NCBI RefSeq assembly: GCF_004328645.1 | Contig: NZ_CP031395.1 | Span: 707,501 to 771,500, forward strand | Origin: Hylemonella gracilis | GTDB taxonomy: Bacteria > Pseudomonadota > Gammaproteobacteria > Burkholderiales > Burkholderiaceae_C | DNA: 64,000 nucleotides | Direction of reading: 5' to 3' | In this document: positions 9,216 through 22,403 of the stretch, one piece after another | Layout of the letters: each line of letters opens with the position of its first letter | Numbering within the stretch: position 1 is the first letter of the stretch | Notes under the pieces: model-generated | What the model was told of the DNA's origin: nothing | Database searches by the model: none | The model's input: the letters and a program-made list of their open reading frames with translations, nothing else | Position numbers and translations under genes: made by a program

Positions 9216-9482
9216 ATGGATTGCCGCCCCGGATGCGCCGCCTGCTGCATTGCCCCATCGATCTCCAGCCCGATTCCGGGCATGCCGGTGGTCAATGGCA
9301 TCAGCAAGCCGGCCGGCGTGCCCTGCATCCAGCTCGATGAGCGACTGCGCTGCAAGCTCTTCGGCCGACCCGAGCGGCCCGCCGTCTGCGGCAGCCTGAT
9401 ACCGACGCCCGAGATGTGTGGCGACAGCCGGGCCCAGGCCCTGCGCTTTCTGGGCTGGCTGGAACAGGACACCGCGCCTTGA
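9216..9482 (+). CDS. YkgJ family cysteine cluster protein
   Basis: An 88-residue protein with eight cysteines: C3, C7, C10, C11, C37, C46, C58 and C68. The N-terminal CRPGCAACC and the later GVPCIQL, RCKLF and AVCGS segments fit the YkgJ/UPF0153 family, thought to bind zinc or an Fe-S cluster; the function is not established. The length is normal for the short version. It follows the FMN reductase by 17 bases and converges on copA. Confidence 0.9.
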   Translation: MDCRPGCAACCIAPSISSPIPGMPVVNGISKPAGVPCIQLDERLRCKLFGRPERPAVCGSLIPTPEMCGDSRAQALRFLGWLEQDTAP

Positions 9483-9540
9483 CCTCACTCGCCTGGACGC
9501 GCACCGCGCAGCCTTCCCCGGTATCGGGTCTCCGCCGTGG

Positions 9541-11847
9541 CTAGCGCCCCTTCCAGCGCCGCAGCAACAAGGCATTGCCCATCACGCTGACGGAACTCAA
9601 GGCCATGGCCGCGCCCGCCACCACCGGACTCAGCACGCCCAGCGCCGCCATGGGAATGCCGGCCACGTTGTAGATGAAAGCCCAGAACAGGTTCTGACGG
9701 ATCTTGCGTACCGTGCGGCGGGAAATGTCCAGTGCCGCCCCGACCAAGGCCGGGTCCCCTCGCATCAGGGTGATGCCGGCCGCATGCATGGCCACGTCCG
9801 TCCCGTTGCCCATCGCGATGCCCACATCGGCAGCAGCCAGGGCGGGCGCGTCGTTGACACCGTCCCCGACCATGGCGACCACATGCTGCCCCGCGCGCAA
9901 GGCGCGCACCTGGGCCGCCTTGTCGCCAGGCAGCACATTGGCCAGCACCTCGCCCGCTTCCGGTCGCAAGCCCAGCCGGCGCGCCATGGCCTGCGCGGCG
10001 CCTGGGTTGTCACCGGAAATCATGACCAAACCCAGGCCCCGCTCGCGCAAAGCCTGCAAGGCAGCGGCCGCACCGGGTTTGGGCTCATCGCCAAACGCCA
10101 ACAAGGCGCGCACCTGAACCGTTGCATGCACGCCCCCCGTGCCCGGCACGTTTTCGGCCAGCACGGAGACCGTCGCGCCCTGCGCCTGCAGGTGAGTGGC
10201 CTGCGCCTCCAATGCGCCCAGGTCCGCACCCAAATCCCCCATCCAGCGCAAACTGCCGACGCGCCAGGTGACGCCCTGAACGTCCCCCTGGCTCCCCCGC
10301 CCCGGCACTGCCTGCACGGCATGCGGCTCGGGCCAAGTCAGGCCCCGCTCGCGCGCTGCCTGCAGAACCGCTCTTGCAAGCGGGTGCTCGCTTCCACTCT
10401 GAAGGCTGGCGGCAGCCTGCATGAGCGCCGCCTCATCCTGCCCAGCCGACGCCACCAGCGCGGTCAAACGAGGCTGGCCCACGGTCAAGGTGCCGGTCTT
10501 GTCGAAGGCCACGATGTCGACCCGGTGCGCAAGTTCCAGCGCCTGCGCGTCCTTGATCAGAATGCCCCGGCGTGCCGCCACGCCCGCACCGGCGATCAGG
10601 GCCGTGGGCGTGGCCAGACCCAAGGCGCACGGACAGGCGATGACGAGCACAGCCACGGCATGCATCAGCGCGGTTTCCATGTCTGCCCCGGCCCAGAGCC
10701 ATCCAGCCAGGGTGAGCAGGGCCAGCACCAGCACCACGGGTACAAAAACGGCGGACACCTGGTCCACCAGGCGCTGGATCGGGGCCTTCGCCGCCTGGGC
10801 ATCCTCGACCAGACGGATGATGCGCGCCAGCACAGTCTCACTGCCGGTGGCTGTGACTCGCAGAATGACGCGGCCTTCCCCGTTGACCGAGCCGCCGGTG
10901 AGCATCGCGCCGGGGGCTTTGCCTAGCGGCAAAGGCTCGCCCGTCAGCATGGATTCATCCACCTGGGTCTCGCCCTCTAGCAGCAGGCCATCGGCGGGAA
11001 TGCGTTCACCGGGGCGTACGGCCACGCGGTCACCCACCAGCAGCTCGGCAATCGGAATATCGGTTTCGTCCTGGGGCGCCTGGTCGGACCCCAGCCAATG
11101 CGCCAGTTCGGGACGCAGCGCATGCAGGGCGCGAATCGCGGCCGTGGTCTGGCGCTTGGCCCGGGCTTCCAGCCACTTGCCGAGTAGAACCAGGGTGATC
11201 ACCACGGCACTGGCCTCGAAGTAAAGGTGAGGCTGCTCCGCGGTGTGAGCGCCCGCATGCAAGTCCGAGGACGCACTCAACCAGAGCCAGACCGACAGGC
11301 CCCAACCCGCGCTGGTGCCCAGCGCCACCAGCAGGTCCATATTGCCGCTGCGGCTCTTCAGGGCGTGCCAAGCCCCACGGTAGAAACGTGCACCAAGGAT
11401 GAATTGCACCGGCGTGGCGAGCAAGAACTGCATCCAGGCAGGCAGCATCCAGGCATGGCCGCCTCGCCCAAGGCTCAGCCAGCCCAGCAGCATGGGCACC
11501 AGCAGGGGCAAGGACAAGGCGACACCCAGGGCCACGGGTGCGAAACCCGCCCAAGGCGATGCCTCTTCGTGCATCAGCGCATCGGCGGCGCGCGGCTCGT
11601 AACCGGCGCTGCGAACAGCGCGTCGAAACTGCGCCGCACCATCGGCCGCCAGTGGCTGGTAGGTGATGCGGGCGGTCTCCATGGCCAAATTGACCACCGC
11701 GTCCTGCACGCCGGGCACTTTTTTCAAGGCCTTTTCCACGCGCAGCACGCAGGCCGCACAGGTCATGCCGCCGATGCCCAGGTCCAGCGTGGCAAGGTCT
11801 TGCGCCGGGCGGTTTAAGCCGGCAAGTGGCGTGTCAAGGTTGTCCAT
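9541..11847 (-). CDS. copA: Copper-exporting P1B-type ATPase
   Basis: A 768-residue heavy-metal pump that moves Cu(I) out of the cytoplasm. There is one N-terminal HMA domain with GMTCAAC (C30 and C33), then membrane helices, the actuator loop, the CPC metal-binding motif in [16 protein letters not shown], the phosphorylation site [10 protein letters not shown], the SEHPLARAV histidine-proline motif and [10 protein letters not shown]. The start at 11847 is chosen because the HMA domain follows within 25 residues and a CueR-type promoter lies just upstream; the open frame runs on to 12168 but reads through that promoter. It is divergent from copZ-cueR. Confidence 0.97.
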   Translation of the reverse strand: MDNLDTPLAGLNRPAQDLATLDLGIGGMTCAACVLRVEKALKKVPGVQDAVVNLAMETARITYQPLAADGAAQFRRAVRSAGYEPRAADALMHEEASPWAGFAPVALGVALSLPLLVPMLLGWLSLGRGGHAWMLPAWMQFLLATPVQFILGARFYRGAWHALKSRSGNMDLLVALGTSAGWGLSVWLWLSASSDLHAGAHTAEQPHLYFEASAVVITLVLLGKWLEARAKRQTTAAIRALHALRPELAHWLGSDQAPQDETDIPIAELLVGDRVAVRPGERIPADGLLLEGETQVDESMLTGEPLPLGKAPGAMLTGGSVNGEGRVILRVTATGSETVLARIIRLVEDAQAAKAPIQRLVDQVSAVFVPVVLVLALLTLAGWLWAGADMETALMHAVAVLVIACPCALGLATPTALIAGAGVAARRGILIKDAQALELAHRVDIVAFDKTGTLTVGQPRLTALVASAGQDEAALMQAAASLQSGSEHPLARAVLQAARERGLTWPEPHAVQAVPGRGSQGDVQGVTWRVGSLRWMGDLGADLGALEAQATHLQAQGATVSVLAENVPGTGGVHATVQVRALLAFGDEPKPGAAAALQALRERGLGLVMISGDNPGAAQAMARRLGLRPEAGEVLANVLPGDKAAQVRALRAGQHVVAMVGDGVNDAPALAAADVGIAMGNGTDVAMHAAGITLMRGDPALVGAALDISRRTVRKIRQNLFWAFIYNVAGIPMAALGVLSPVVAGAAMALSSVSVMGNALLLRRWKGR

Positions 11848-11854
11848 AGGTGGG

Positions 11855-11885
11855 ATTCTGAACCTTGCCCCCAGGGCAAGGTCAA
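11855..11885 (-). promoter_or_regulatory. CueR-type promoter of copA
   Basis: A 21-base dyad (11862-11882) with 9-base arms ACCTTGCCC and GGGCAAGGT and a 3-base centre lies between a -35 TTGACC (11885-11880, minus strand) and a -10 CAGAAT (11860-11855). The spacer is 19 bases, the long spacing typical of MerR-family activated promoters. CueR encoded next door is the likely activator with Cu(I). Confidence 0.85.
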
Positions 11886-11948
11886 GCAGCTGGGTCCCGT
11901 GGATGCCTACGCTGCTCAGCCCCGGGGCCTGTGGCACGCCGCCGGGGC

Positions 11949-11979
11949 TTGACCTTGCCCTGATGGGAAGGTTGAAAAT
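11949..11979 (+). promoter_or_regulatory. CueR-type promoter of copZ-cueR
   Basis: The sequence ACCTTGCCCTGATGGGAAGGT (11952-11972 by position) forms an imperfect dyad like the copA one, between -35 TTGACC (11949-11954) and -10 GAAAAT (11974-11979), again with a 19-base spacer. It should drive copZ, cueR and the DUF2892 gene and make cueR autoregulated. Confidence 0.82.
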
Positions 11980-12036
11980 AACGTCATGACCGGCATCTGC
12001 CGGATGAAACACCCCAGCATTCCGGAGGAACACCGC

Positions 12037-12234
12037 ATGAACCAGTCCTTCACCGTCACCGGCATGAGCTGCGGCCACTGCGAAAAAGCCGTCACCCAGG
12101 CGATTCGACAGCTTGATCCGCAGGCCGAAGTCCGGATCGACCGCAGCCACAACCTCGTCGAGGTGCAATCACAACAGCCGCGCGCAGCCCTGAGCCGCGC
12201 CATCGCGGAAGAAGGTTATGCCGTCGCTGCCTGA
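12037..12234 (+). CDS. copZ: Copper chaperone CopZ-like HMA protein
   Basis: A 65-residue single HMA domain with the metal-binding motif GMSCGHC (C12 and C15). Such proteins bind Cu(I) in the cytoplasm and hand it to CopA. The start at 12037 has a good ribosome site (GGAGG at 12024-12028). The 3' end overlaps the cueR start by 17 bases in another frame. It lies behind a CueR-type promoter, divergent from copA. Confidence 0.93.
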   Translation: MNQSFTVTGMSCGHCEKAVTQAIRQLDPQAEVRIDRSHNLVEVQSQQPRAALSRAIAEEGYAVAA

Positions 12235-12679
12235 ACCGGCGCGAAACCAGGACCGCTGGCCGATCCCCATCGGCCAGGCTGCCCAGCGCTCGGGCATTTC
12301 GGCCAAGATGGTGCGGCATTACGAATCCCTGGGTTTGCTGCCCCGGGTGACGCGCACGGGCGGAGGCTACCGGCAGTACGGCGAAACCGATGTGCGCCAG
12401 TTGCGCTTCATACGACGCGCCCGTGACCTGGGCTTTTCCATCGATGAAATCACCGAACTGCTGGACCTCTGGAGCAACCGCGGCCGCGCCAGCGCCAGCG
12501 TCAAGCGCATCGCACAGCGGCATGTGGACGAGCTGTCCATGCGCATCGATTCACTGCTGGCCATGCAGCGCAGCCTGAAGCAACTGCTGCATCATTGCCA
12601 TGGCGACGACGGGCCCGACTGCCCCATCCTGGATGACCTCGCGGGCGACACCAGGCGCCCATCGGCTTCACTCAACTAA
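12218..12679 (+). CDS. cueR: MerR-family copper-responsive regulator CueR
   Basis: A 153-residue MerR-type activator. The N-terminal winged helix begins IPIGQAAQRSGISAKMVRHYE, followed by the long dimer helix. The C-terminal loop HCHGDDGPDCPI holds two cysteines (about C127 and C135) spaced eight residues apart, as in the Cu(I)-binding loop of CueR. It should sense cytoplasmic Cu(I) and activate the two 19-base-spacer promoters flanking copA and copZ. The ATG lies inside copZ, so translation is probably coupled; the first 15 residues are not conserved family sequence. Confidence 0.93.
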   Translation: MPSLPEPARNQDRWPIPIGQAAQRSGISAKMVRHYESLGLLPRVTRTGGGYRQYGETDVRQLRFIRRARDLGFSIDEITELLDLWSNRGRASASVKRIAQRHVDELSMRIDSLLAMQRSLKQLLHHCHGDDGPDCPILDDLAGDTRRPSASLN

Positions 12680-12689
12680 GGAGATGTTC

Positions 12690-12893
12690 ATGAAACGCAA
12701 TGTTGGCGGCGTCGACCGCGCACTTCGCATCACGGTTGGCCTCGTGCTGATCGGCCTGGCCTTGTCGGGCGTCGTCGGTTGGTGGGGTTGGTTGGGCCTG
12801 CTGCCGCTGGCCACCGGCCTGATGGGCTGGTGCCCGCCCTACGCATTGCTGGGTTGGAACACCTGCGCAAGCAAGTCCGGCGACGCCGCCTGA
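12690..12893 (+). CDS. DUF2892 small inner membrane protein
   Basis: A 67-residue protein beginning MKRNVGGVDRALRITVGLVL with two hydrophobic segments, the second around LLPLATGLMGWCPPYALLG. This is the DUF2892 (YgaP-like membrane domain) family; the GWCPPY motif is typical. The ribosome site AAGGAG at 12678-12683 favours the ATG at 12690 over one at 12684. It lies 10 bases after cueR and probably belongs to the copper operon. The function of the family is unknown; homologues often sit beside sulfur-transfer or metal genes. Confidence 0.85.
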   Translation: MKRNVGGVDRALRITVGLVLIGLALSGVVGWWGWLGLLPLATGLMGWCPPYALLGWNTCASKSGDAA

Positions 12894-13008
12894 GTCCCCT
12901 CGGTCTCCCAACCAAGCGAGTCGGGTCCCCGGACACCTCGAGGGGTACTCGACCCGGCGGCCACGGCTGTGTTCCAATGCAAGCCACTTAGGCCTCCACG
13001 ACCATGGC

Positions 13009-13935
13009 TTGAACACCGACGACCCGCGCCTTCGATTGCTCGATTACCTGGGTGACGCAGCCTCAGGGATTGGCCTGTTCGATCCCGACGACAGGCTGCG
13101 TTATGCCAATGGCTACATGCGCGCGGCTTACGGCATCGCATCCGATGCCGTCCCGAGCTGGGCAGACATGATGCGCAACTGCTTTCACGAGCAGGTCGGT
13201 CTGTTGATCCAGACCGACGACATCGAAAGCTGGTTGCGACAGATCGGTCAACGGCGGCGCCAGTCCACATTGCGTTGCTTCGAGTCCGACTTGGTGGACG
13301 GCCGCTGGATGCGAGTCACGGAAACCCTGCACGAGGACGGCTGGCTCCTGACCGTGGTCACCGATGTCTCGGCGCTCAAGGCCCACGAGTCCATGCTGCA
13401 ACAGGCGCGCGATCAGGCCGTGCAACTCGCAATCACCGATCCGCTCACGGGTCTGTTCAATCGGCGCCATGTCTTCGCCAGGCTGGATGCCTTGTTCCAG
13501 CAAGCCCGTGCCCTGCGCTATCCGCTGACTCTGGCCGCCATTGATCTGGACCATTTCAAGCACGTCAATGACAGCTACGGTCACAGCGTTGGTGACCAAG
13601 TCCTTGTGCATTTCGCTCAGAAGTTCGAGGCCCGGCGCCGGCCTCAGGATTTGGTGGGCCGTATCGGTGGCGAAGAGTTCCTGATGGTGCTGCCCAACAC
13701 CACCGTCCAGGGCGCGCGTCAGGTGTTAGCCCGCCTGCGCCAGGATCTGGCCGATGCACTGCCCGCTCCCGATCACCCGGAACTGCGCCTGAGTTTTTCG
13801 AGCGGCCTGGCTCAGATGAAACCGCAGGACGTCGACGCGGCCATGCTTTACCAACGGGCAGACCGCGCCTTGTACGTGGCCAAGCGCGAAGGCCGCGCAC
13901 GGGACCTCGCCGACGACGCACCGTCCCCTACCTAG
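13009..13935 (+). CDS. PAS-GGDEF diguanylate cyclase
   Basis: A 308-residue protein with an N-terminal PAS-like domain (about residues 10-125) and a C-terminal GGDEF domain. The active-site motif is RIGGEEF and the inhibitory RxxD site (RPQD) sits five residues before it, so the enzyme should make c-di-GMP with product inhibition. There is no membrane segment. The only in-frame start is a TTG at 13009; an ATG at 13004 reads ATG GCT TGA and overlaps it. This may mean a non-ATG start or a lost base. The 115-base gap before it holds no clear promoter. Confidence 0.88.
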   Translation: MNTDDPRLRLLDYLGDAASGIGLFDPDDRLRYANGYMRAAYGIASDAVPSWADMMRNCFHEQVGLLIQTDDIESWLRQIGQRRRQSTLRCFESDLVDGRWMRVTETLHEDGWLLTVVTDVSALKAHESMLQQARDQAVQLAITDPLTGLFNRRHVFARLDALFQQARALRYPLTLAAIDLDHFKHVNDSYGHSVGDQVLVHFAQKFEARRRPQDLVGRIGGEEFLMVLPNTTVQGARQVLARLRQDLADALPAPDHPELRLSFSSGLAQMKPQDVDAAMLYQRADRALYVAKREGRARDLADDAPSPT

Positions 13936-14124
13936 CCGGTCGCGCGGCGGTGGATGTGTCTCGCGCGCGCTTCCAATTCACCGTGGCTCGCGAGGCGTCC
14001 CATTTGCGCTTGCTTCGTTCATCTTTACACGCAAGCAGCAAGGACACATGCACAGGACATGCGCGGGCCAGAGACTGGCATCGCCCCGCCCACTTGGCGG
14101 CGGGATGCGTGAAAGGATGACGCC

Positions 14125-14655
14125 ATGAAAACCCGCATGACCCCTCTGTCGACCGCGATGCTTGCGGCATCGCTGCTGCTGGCCACCTCCACCCTGTCAA
14201 CGCCCGCCCTCGCGGCGCCCCCCGGCCCACCGAATGGATCGGCGCCGGATATGCAAGGGGAGCACAAACCGGACCGCCGCGCGGACCACATGGCCGGACG
14301 TCAAGCCGAGCACTGGGAAAAACGCATGGCGGATTTGCATGCCAGCCTGAAGCTGACGTCCGCACAAACACCGGCGTGGGACGCCTTCCAAGCCGCCGTC
14401 AAGCCGCCCGAGCACCCGGCGCAGGCGGGCCGCCGTGAGGACCTCCAGCGGGAGGACTGGGCCAAGCTGAAGACGCCGGAACGTCTGGACCGCGCGCGGG
14501 CAGCGCGCCAGGCGCGCGATGCGGCCGCGGCGCAGCGCGAGGAGGCGACACGAACCTTCTACGCCACGCTGAGCCCCGAGCAACAGAAAATCTTCGATGC
14601 CCGCACGGCGCAACCCCTCTTCGGGGAGGAACCGGGCCATCCCGGGCCGCGCTGA
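14125..14655 (+). CDS. Spy/CpxP-like LTXXQ periplasmic protein
   Basis: A 176-residue protein with a Sec signal peptide (cleavage probably after the ALA at about residues 28-30). The mature part is charged and helical, with two LTXXQ-type motifs, LTSAQTPAW near residue 77 and LSPEQQKIF near residue 149, as in Spy and CpxP. These act as periplasmic chaperones or stress sensors, often in metal or envelope stress. It stands alone between a GGDEF gene and nnrU. The 189-base gap before it has no clear promoter that I could assign. Confidence 0.85.
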   Translation: MKTRMTPLSTAMLAASLLLATSTLSTPALAAPPGPPNGSAPDMQGEHKPDRRADHMAGRQAEHWEKRMADLHASLKLTSAQTPAWDAFQAAVKPPEHPAQAGRREDLQREDWAKLKTPERLDRARAARQARDAAAAQREEATRTFYATLSPEQQKIFDARTAQPLFGEEPGHPGPR

Positions 14656-14744
14656 ACACGCTGAAGAACGCGAAGGACAAAGCGGACCCGCCGGACGCCC
14701 GCACGCACAGCGCTCAACCCACGCTGGCCAGCGTGCCTCCGGGA

Positions 14745-15338
14745 TCAACCCAGGGGCTTGATGCCGATCAGCAGGCCGTGCAAGCCAAAAGCAAACACGG
14801 CCCAGCCCGCCAGGCCCAGGGCGACGGTCAGCACCGTGGCGCGCCACCGGCCTCGCGGGTACCGGACGCCAGCCAGCCGGTCGCGACGACGCGAGAGCGC
14901 GTAGTTCGCGATGGCCCAAAGCAGGAAACTGCCGAACAACACCAGGTGCGCCAGCATGCCCGCCACCAGCAGGTGGGCGAAGGCCCAGGTCTTCACGCCT
15001 AGCACCATGGGATGCCCCAGTCGCGCCTTGAGGTGGTTGCCGGGTACATAGGCAGCCGCCAGCAGTACGAAGGCGAGCACGGTGAACAGCACGGCCCCAT
15101 GGCGCAAGCCCATGGCCATGGCGGGAGAGGACGGCATCCAGACGATGATCGGGTTCTCGCGCGCGGCGTCAAAGCCCCAGGCGATGAGGGCCAGTCCGGC
15201 CAAGGCCAGCAGGGAATACAGGCCCTTCCAGGTGCCCGCGCCCAGACGGGTGCGCCACCGCTCGCGCGTCGCGGGGGCCAGCATGCGGATCGAATGCAGG
15301 CCCAGGAAAAGCAGCAAGCCAGCCAACAGCAATGTCAT
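14745..15338 (-). CDS. NnrU family membrane protein
   Basis: A 197-residue inner membrane protein with five to six hydrophobic segments, beginning MTLLLAGLLLFLGLHSIRML. The start at 15338 has a ribosome site AAGGAG nine bases upstream; the longer frame to 15461 reads into the preceding GGDEF gene. The FLGLHSIR and GHPMVLGVKTWAFAHLL segments fit NnrU, found next to nitric oxide or denitrification genes and in many other contexts; the function is unproven. It follows the GGDEF gene by 31 bases. Confidence 0.9.
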   Translation of the reverse strand: MTLLLAGLLLFLGLHSIRMLAPATRERWRTRLGAGTWKGLYSLLALAGLALIAWGFDAARENPIIVWMPSSPAMAMGLRHGAVLFTVLAFVLLAAAYVPGNHLKARLGHPMVLGVKTWAFAHLLVAGMLAHLVLFGSFLLWAIANYALSRRRDRLAGVRYPRGRWRATVLTVALGLAGWAVFAFGLHGLLIGIKPLG

Positions 15339-15369
15339 GACACAAACTCCTTGAATCCTTGCGGCCGAG

Positions 15370-16959
15370 CTAGGCCGCGACCACGCGGTTCTTGCCCGCG
15401 CGCTTGGCCAGGTACATGGCCTGGTCGGCGCGGTGCACCGCCTGTTCCGCCGTCTCGTCAATCGTCAGTTGCGCGACACCGGCGCTGAAGGTGATGAAAA
15501 CCTTGTCCTGCTCGGTGCCGACCACGGCGGACTCGCCGCCGCTTTCAGGCTTCACACCCTGTCGCGGTCGCGCGAGAAAAAATCGCTTGCTCAGCTCGCG
15601 CTGCAGCCGGGTCATGACTTCCATGCCCCGCTCCAGCTCGGTGTCCGGCAAGAGAATGACGAACTCCTCGCCCCCGTAACGGGCCAGGGAGTCCTGTGGG
15701 CGCAGATTTTCCTTGGCCACGGTCACCAGGTGCTGCAAGGCGACATCGCCTGTTTCATGTCCACGGGCGTCGTTGAGCCGTTTGAAATTGTCGATGTCCA
15801 GCATGGCCACGCTCAAGGGTGCATCCTTGCGTCGCACCGCGGACAGTTCACGCATGAAGGCCTCGTCCAGGCCTTGCCGGTTCAGCGCGCCCGTCAGGCC
15901 GTCGTGGCGCACCTGGGCGCTCAAGCGCTCCAATTCGGCCTGCAGCTTGCGCAACTCGACTTCCTTGGCTTGTACCTGCGCGCGCATGGACTGCAGTTCC
16001 TCTCCCACGTTGACAGTTTCCAGCCGCATGTCCCGCGTCGCGCGGATCAGCCCGCGCAGCACGGGACCGATGTCTTCCAGGGTCTTGGCCTGCTCCAGAT
16101 CACGCAGGCTGTCTTCCATCTTTTCCTGGTAGTCGCCACTGGCCGCCGTGACTTGGGACAGACGCGTGATGAACGCCGCCAGCATCTGCCGCAGGGATTC
16201 CTGTGCCTCGATGGCACGACCCTTGGCCTCGGTCTGCTTGAAGATCACATCCTTGAGCTGATGCTCGACTTCGTCCAGACGGCGCAAGGTCAGCGGCGGC
16301 TGGGCCGCCGCCTGGAGGGCATTGATCTGCCCTTGCAGCCAGGCATCATCCGGGCTGAGCTCCCCAATGTTCTTGATGATGAGCTGCAAGAGCTTGAACA
16401 GGGCCAGGCGGATCTCGGACTGCTCCTCGGCAGCGAAGGAAAGCCGGTGATTGAAGTCCGCCAACAGGCTTCGCACCCTGGCGACGCTGGTCCCGGGATC
16501 GCGCAAGGCCTCCAGCGTCTGCTGCATCCGCTCATGGAATCGGGTGTCTTCTCCGCCAAAAGCAGGTTGGGCGAATTCGATGAGCCGGGCAACCTGTTCC
16601 AGGACATCGGGTGTGATGTCCGGTGCGTAGGCCGTCAACGGTTCGGGCGCGGCCGGATGCGGCACACCGCCGGGCACAGCGAATCCGGCGTACCCCAGCA
16701 GGGCATTCTGCACCCCCTGCCAGTTGCGCTGGCCAATGGCGTAGTCCAGCAGTCCCAACTGCTTTTCCTGACCCGGATTGCGTGCGGGCAAAGCCTGGGC
16801 TATGCGTCGCAAGGGTTCTTCGGGAAACAGCTCCACCTGCGGCAAGCCAGCCACGGCGTGGTAGATGGCCTGGTAGTTGACTGGCGTCGGCGGCAGCTTG
16901 CGCAGCGTGATCTGCTTGAGCGTTTCGCGCGCGATCTCGAAGGGTGTCTTCTCGCTCAT
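15370..16959 (-). CDS. Diguanylate cyclase with long helical N-terminus
   Basis: A 529-residue soluble protein. The first 350 residues are helical, with a coiled-coil segment (about 260-365) just before the GGDEF domain. The active site is RYGGEEF near residue 443 and an RxxD inhibitory site (RPQD) lies five residues before it, so it should synthesise c-di-GMP. No transmembrane segment is seen. The N-terminal region resembles the TIGR-type diguanylate cyclases of Burkholderiales with an unknown sensory half. It lies upstream of nnrU on the same strand. Confidence 0.92.
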   Translation of the reverse strand: MSEKTPFEIARETLKQITLRKLPPTPVNYQAIYHAVAGLPQVELFPEEPLRRIAQALPARNPGQEKQLGLLDYAIGQRNWQGVQNALLGYAGFAVPGGVPHPAAPEPLTAYAPDITPDVLEQVARLIEFAQPAFGGEDTRFHERMQQTLEALRDPGTSVARVRSLLADFNHRLSFAAEEQSEIRLALFKLLQLIIKNIGELSPDDAWLQGQINALQAAAQPPLTLRRLDEVEHQLKDVIFKQTEAKGRAIEAQESLRQMLAAFITRLSQVTAASGDYQEKMEDSLRDLEQAKTLEDIGPVLRGLIRATRDMRLETVNVGEELQSMRAQVQAKEVELRKLQAELERLSAQVRHDGLTGALNRQGLDEAFMRELSAVRRKDAPLSVAMLDIDNFKRLNDARGHETGDVALQHLVTVAKENLRPQDSLARYGGEEFVILLPDTELERGMEVMTRLQRELSKRFFLARPRQGVKPESGGESAVVGTEQDKVFITFSAGVAQLTIDETAEQAVHRADQAMYLAKRAGKNRVVAA

Positions 16960-17013
16960 GAACCGAGTGGCTCCTGCGGAGGGTGGGCTGAATTATGCGT
17001 GCTTGCCGGTCAG

Positions 17014-17043
17014 AAAAAACGGCGTGGGATCAACCACGCCGTT
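17014..17043 (-). terminator. Intrinsic terminator after the uracil/xanthine permease
   Basis: On the minus strand a perfect 10-base stem (AACGGCGTGG and CCACGCCGTT) with a 6-base loop is followed by a run of six T. It lies 34 bases after the permease stop and ends the gyrB-side transcript. Confidence 0.9.
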
Positions 17044-17076
17044 CTCGGTATTTTGCTGTTGTTTTTCCGCGCGGTC

Positions 17077-18366
17077 TTATTTCGTCGAGCGGCCCAGCAG
17101 GGCCCACAGCAGCACGGCACCGAAGGTTGCCGTGCCTATGCCACCCAGGGCGAAGCCTCCGAAACGGAGGGTGAAATCCCCGGTGCCGAGGATCAAGGTG
17201 ATAGCCGCGACGATGAGGTTGCGGTTGTCCGAGAAGTCCACTTTATTGTCCACCCAGATGCGCGCACCAGCCACCGCGATCAGGCCGAACACCACGATGG
17301 ACACGCCACCCATCACCGGCAGCGGAATGGCCTGGATCACCGCGCCAAACTTTGGACTGAAGCCCAGCAGCACAGCAATCAGCGCGGCCAGGACGAACAC
17401 GGCCGTTGAGTAGATCTTGGTGGCGGCCATCACACCGATGTTTTCGGCGTAGGTCGTCACGCCGGTGCCGCCCGCCGCGCCGCTGACCACCGTGGCCACG
17501 CCGTCACCGATGAAGGCCCGGCCCAGGTAAGGATCGAGGTTGCGCCCCGTCATAGCCGTCACCGCCTTGATGTGCCCCAGGTTCTCGGCCACCAGGATCA
17601 CGGCCACCGGGGCGATCAGCAACATGGCTGGCGCGCTGAAGACCGGTGCGCTGAACATGGGCAGGCCGAGCCAGGCTGCAGCGGCGATACCCGACAGGTC
17701 CAGCGGTTTGCCCAACCCCAGACCATTGGTCAACACGGTGTAGATGACACTCGCGGCGATCAGGCCCAGAAGGATCAGCAAGCGCTGCGCCATGCCACGC
17801 GTGAAGACCGCCACGGCCCCCACGCACAGAAAGGTGATGGCCTGCATCCAGGCGTCAAAGTTGGTGGGCGCCATGTTCTTGATAGGCACGGACGCCAGGT
17901 TCAGACCGATCACGGCCACCACCGAGCCCGTGACCACCGGCGGCATCAGGCGCTCGATCCAGCCGATGCCGATGATCTGCACGATGACACCGATCACGAT
18001 GTACACGACGCCACAAGCCACGATGCCACCCAGCGCCACGCCCAGGTTGCCGTTCAGGCCGCCGCCGGCGTAGCCCGTGGCCGCGATCACCACGCCGATG
18101 AAGGCAAAGGAGGAGCCCAGATAACTCGGCACCTTGCCACCGGTGATGAGAAAGAAGATCAATGTACCGACGCCGCTCATCAGCACCGCCACATTGGGAT
18201 CGAACCCCATCAGGATGGGGGCGAGCACCGTGGCTCCAAACATGGCAATGACGTGCTGCACACCCATGGCGGCCGTCTGACCCCAAGTCAGGCGTTCGTC
18301 GGGGGCGATCACGCCGCCCTGGGCGAGCACCTCGGCATTCTTCTTCTGCCAGTTGAACATTCCCAT
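17077..18366 (-). CDS. uraA: Uracil/xanthine (NCS2) permease
   Basis: A 429-residue inner membrane protein with about 14 hydrophobic segments, member of the nucleobase-cation symporter 2 family. The family signature appears as [15 protein letters not shown] and the preceding GGTGVTT, and [12 protein letters not shown] in the middle; the N-terminus has the soluble [19 protein letters not shown] segment. It is closest in style to UraA uracil permease, though xanthine cannot be excluded. It starts 29 bases after gyrB, so it may be read from the gyrB transcript, and it is closed by an intrinsic terminator. Confidence 0.9.
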   Translation of the reverse strand: MGMFNWQKKNAEVLAQGGVIAPDERLTWGQTAAMGVQHVIAMFGATVLAPILMGFDPNVAVLMSGVGTLIFFLITGGKVPSYLGSSFAFIGVVIAATGYAGGGLNGNLGVALGGIVACGVVYIVIGVIVQIIGIGWIERLMPPVVTGSVVAVIGLNLASVPIKNMAPTNFDAWMQAITFLCVGAVAVFTRGMAQRLLILLGLIAASVIYTVLTNGLGLGKPLDLSGIAAAAWLGLPMFSAPVFSAPAMLLIAPVAVILVAENLGHIKAVTAMTGRNLDPYLGRAFIGDGVATVVSGAAGGTGVTTYAENIGVMAATKIYSTAVFVLAALIAVLLGFSPKFGAVIQAIPLPVMGGVSIVVFGLIAVAGARIWVDNKVDFSDNRNLIVAAITLILGTGDFTLRFGGFALGGIGTATFGAVLLWALLGRSTK

Positions 18367-18395
18367 TTGTTATCTCCGTGTACTTATGAAGGAAT

Positions 18396-22140
<3,745 letters not shown>

Positions 22141-22403
22141 GTCAACCTCTTCTTTAATAACTTCCAGAATCTTTATTAAAAATTAGTAGTAGTAGATAGA
22201 AGCCAGCTGGTTTCTGTGGACAGCTGCATTTTCTCTTTTTTTATCAAGCACTTGCGTTGTACCCAAGCCTGTGGGACGAAATCTTTTTGCATGGGCACCA
22301 GTTTGGACAAGTTCGATCAGTTTCAAAAGTCTGTGGATAAGTCCAAACTTGTCCAAAAATTATCCCCAGGGTTTGCGGTCGTGGCGTGGCGCTGGCTGAT
22401 TTC
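22141..22403. other. Candidate oriC, dnaA-dnaN intergenic region
   Basis: The 263-base spacer holds a perfect DnaA box (TGTGGATAA at 22332-22340), a one-mismatch box (TTATCCCCA at 22360-22368) and a weaker one (TGTGGACAG at 22215-22223). Next to the weak box, after a short GC stretch, are four tandem TAG triplets (22184-22195), then A, TAG and AAG, followed by the AT-rich stretch 22150-22183. This box, GC stretch, trinucleotide and AT-rich order fits the DnaA-trio unwinding element described for bacterial origins. No reading frame is supported here. Confidence 0.8.
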
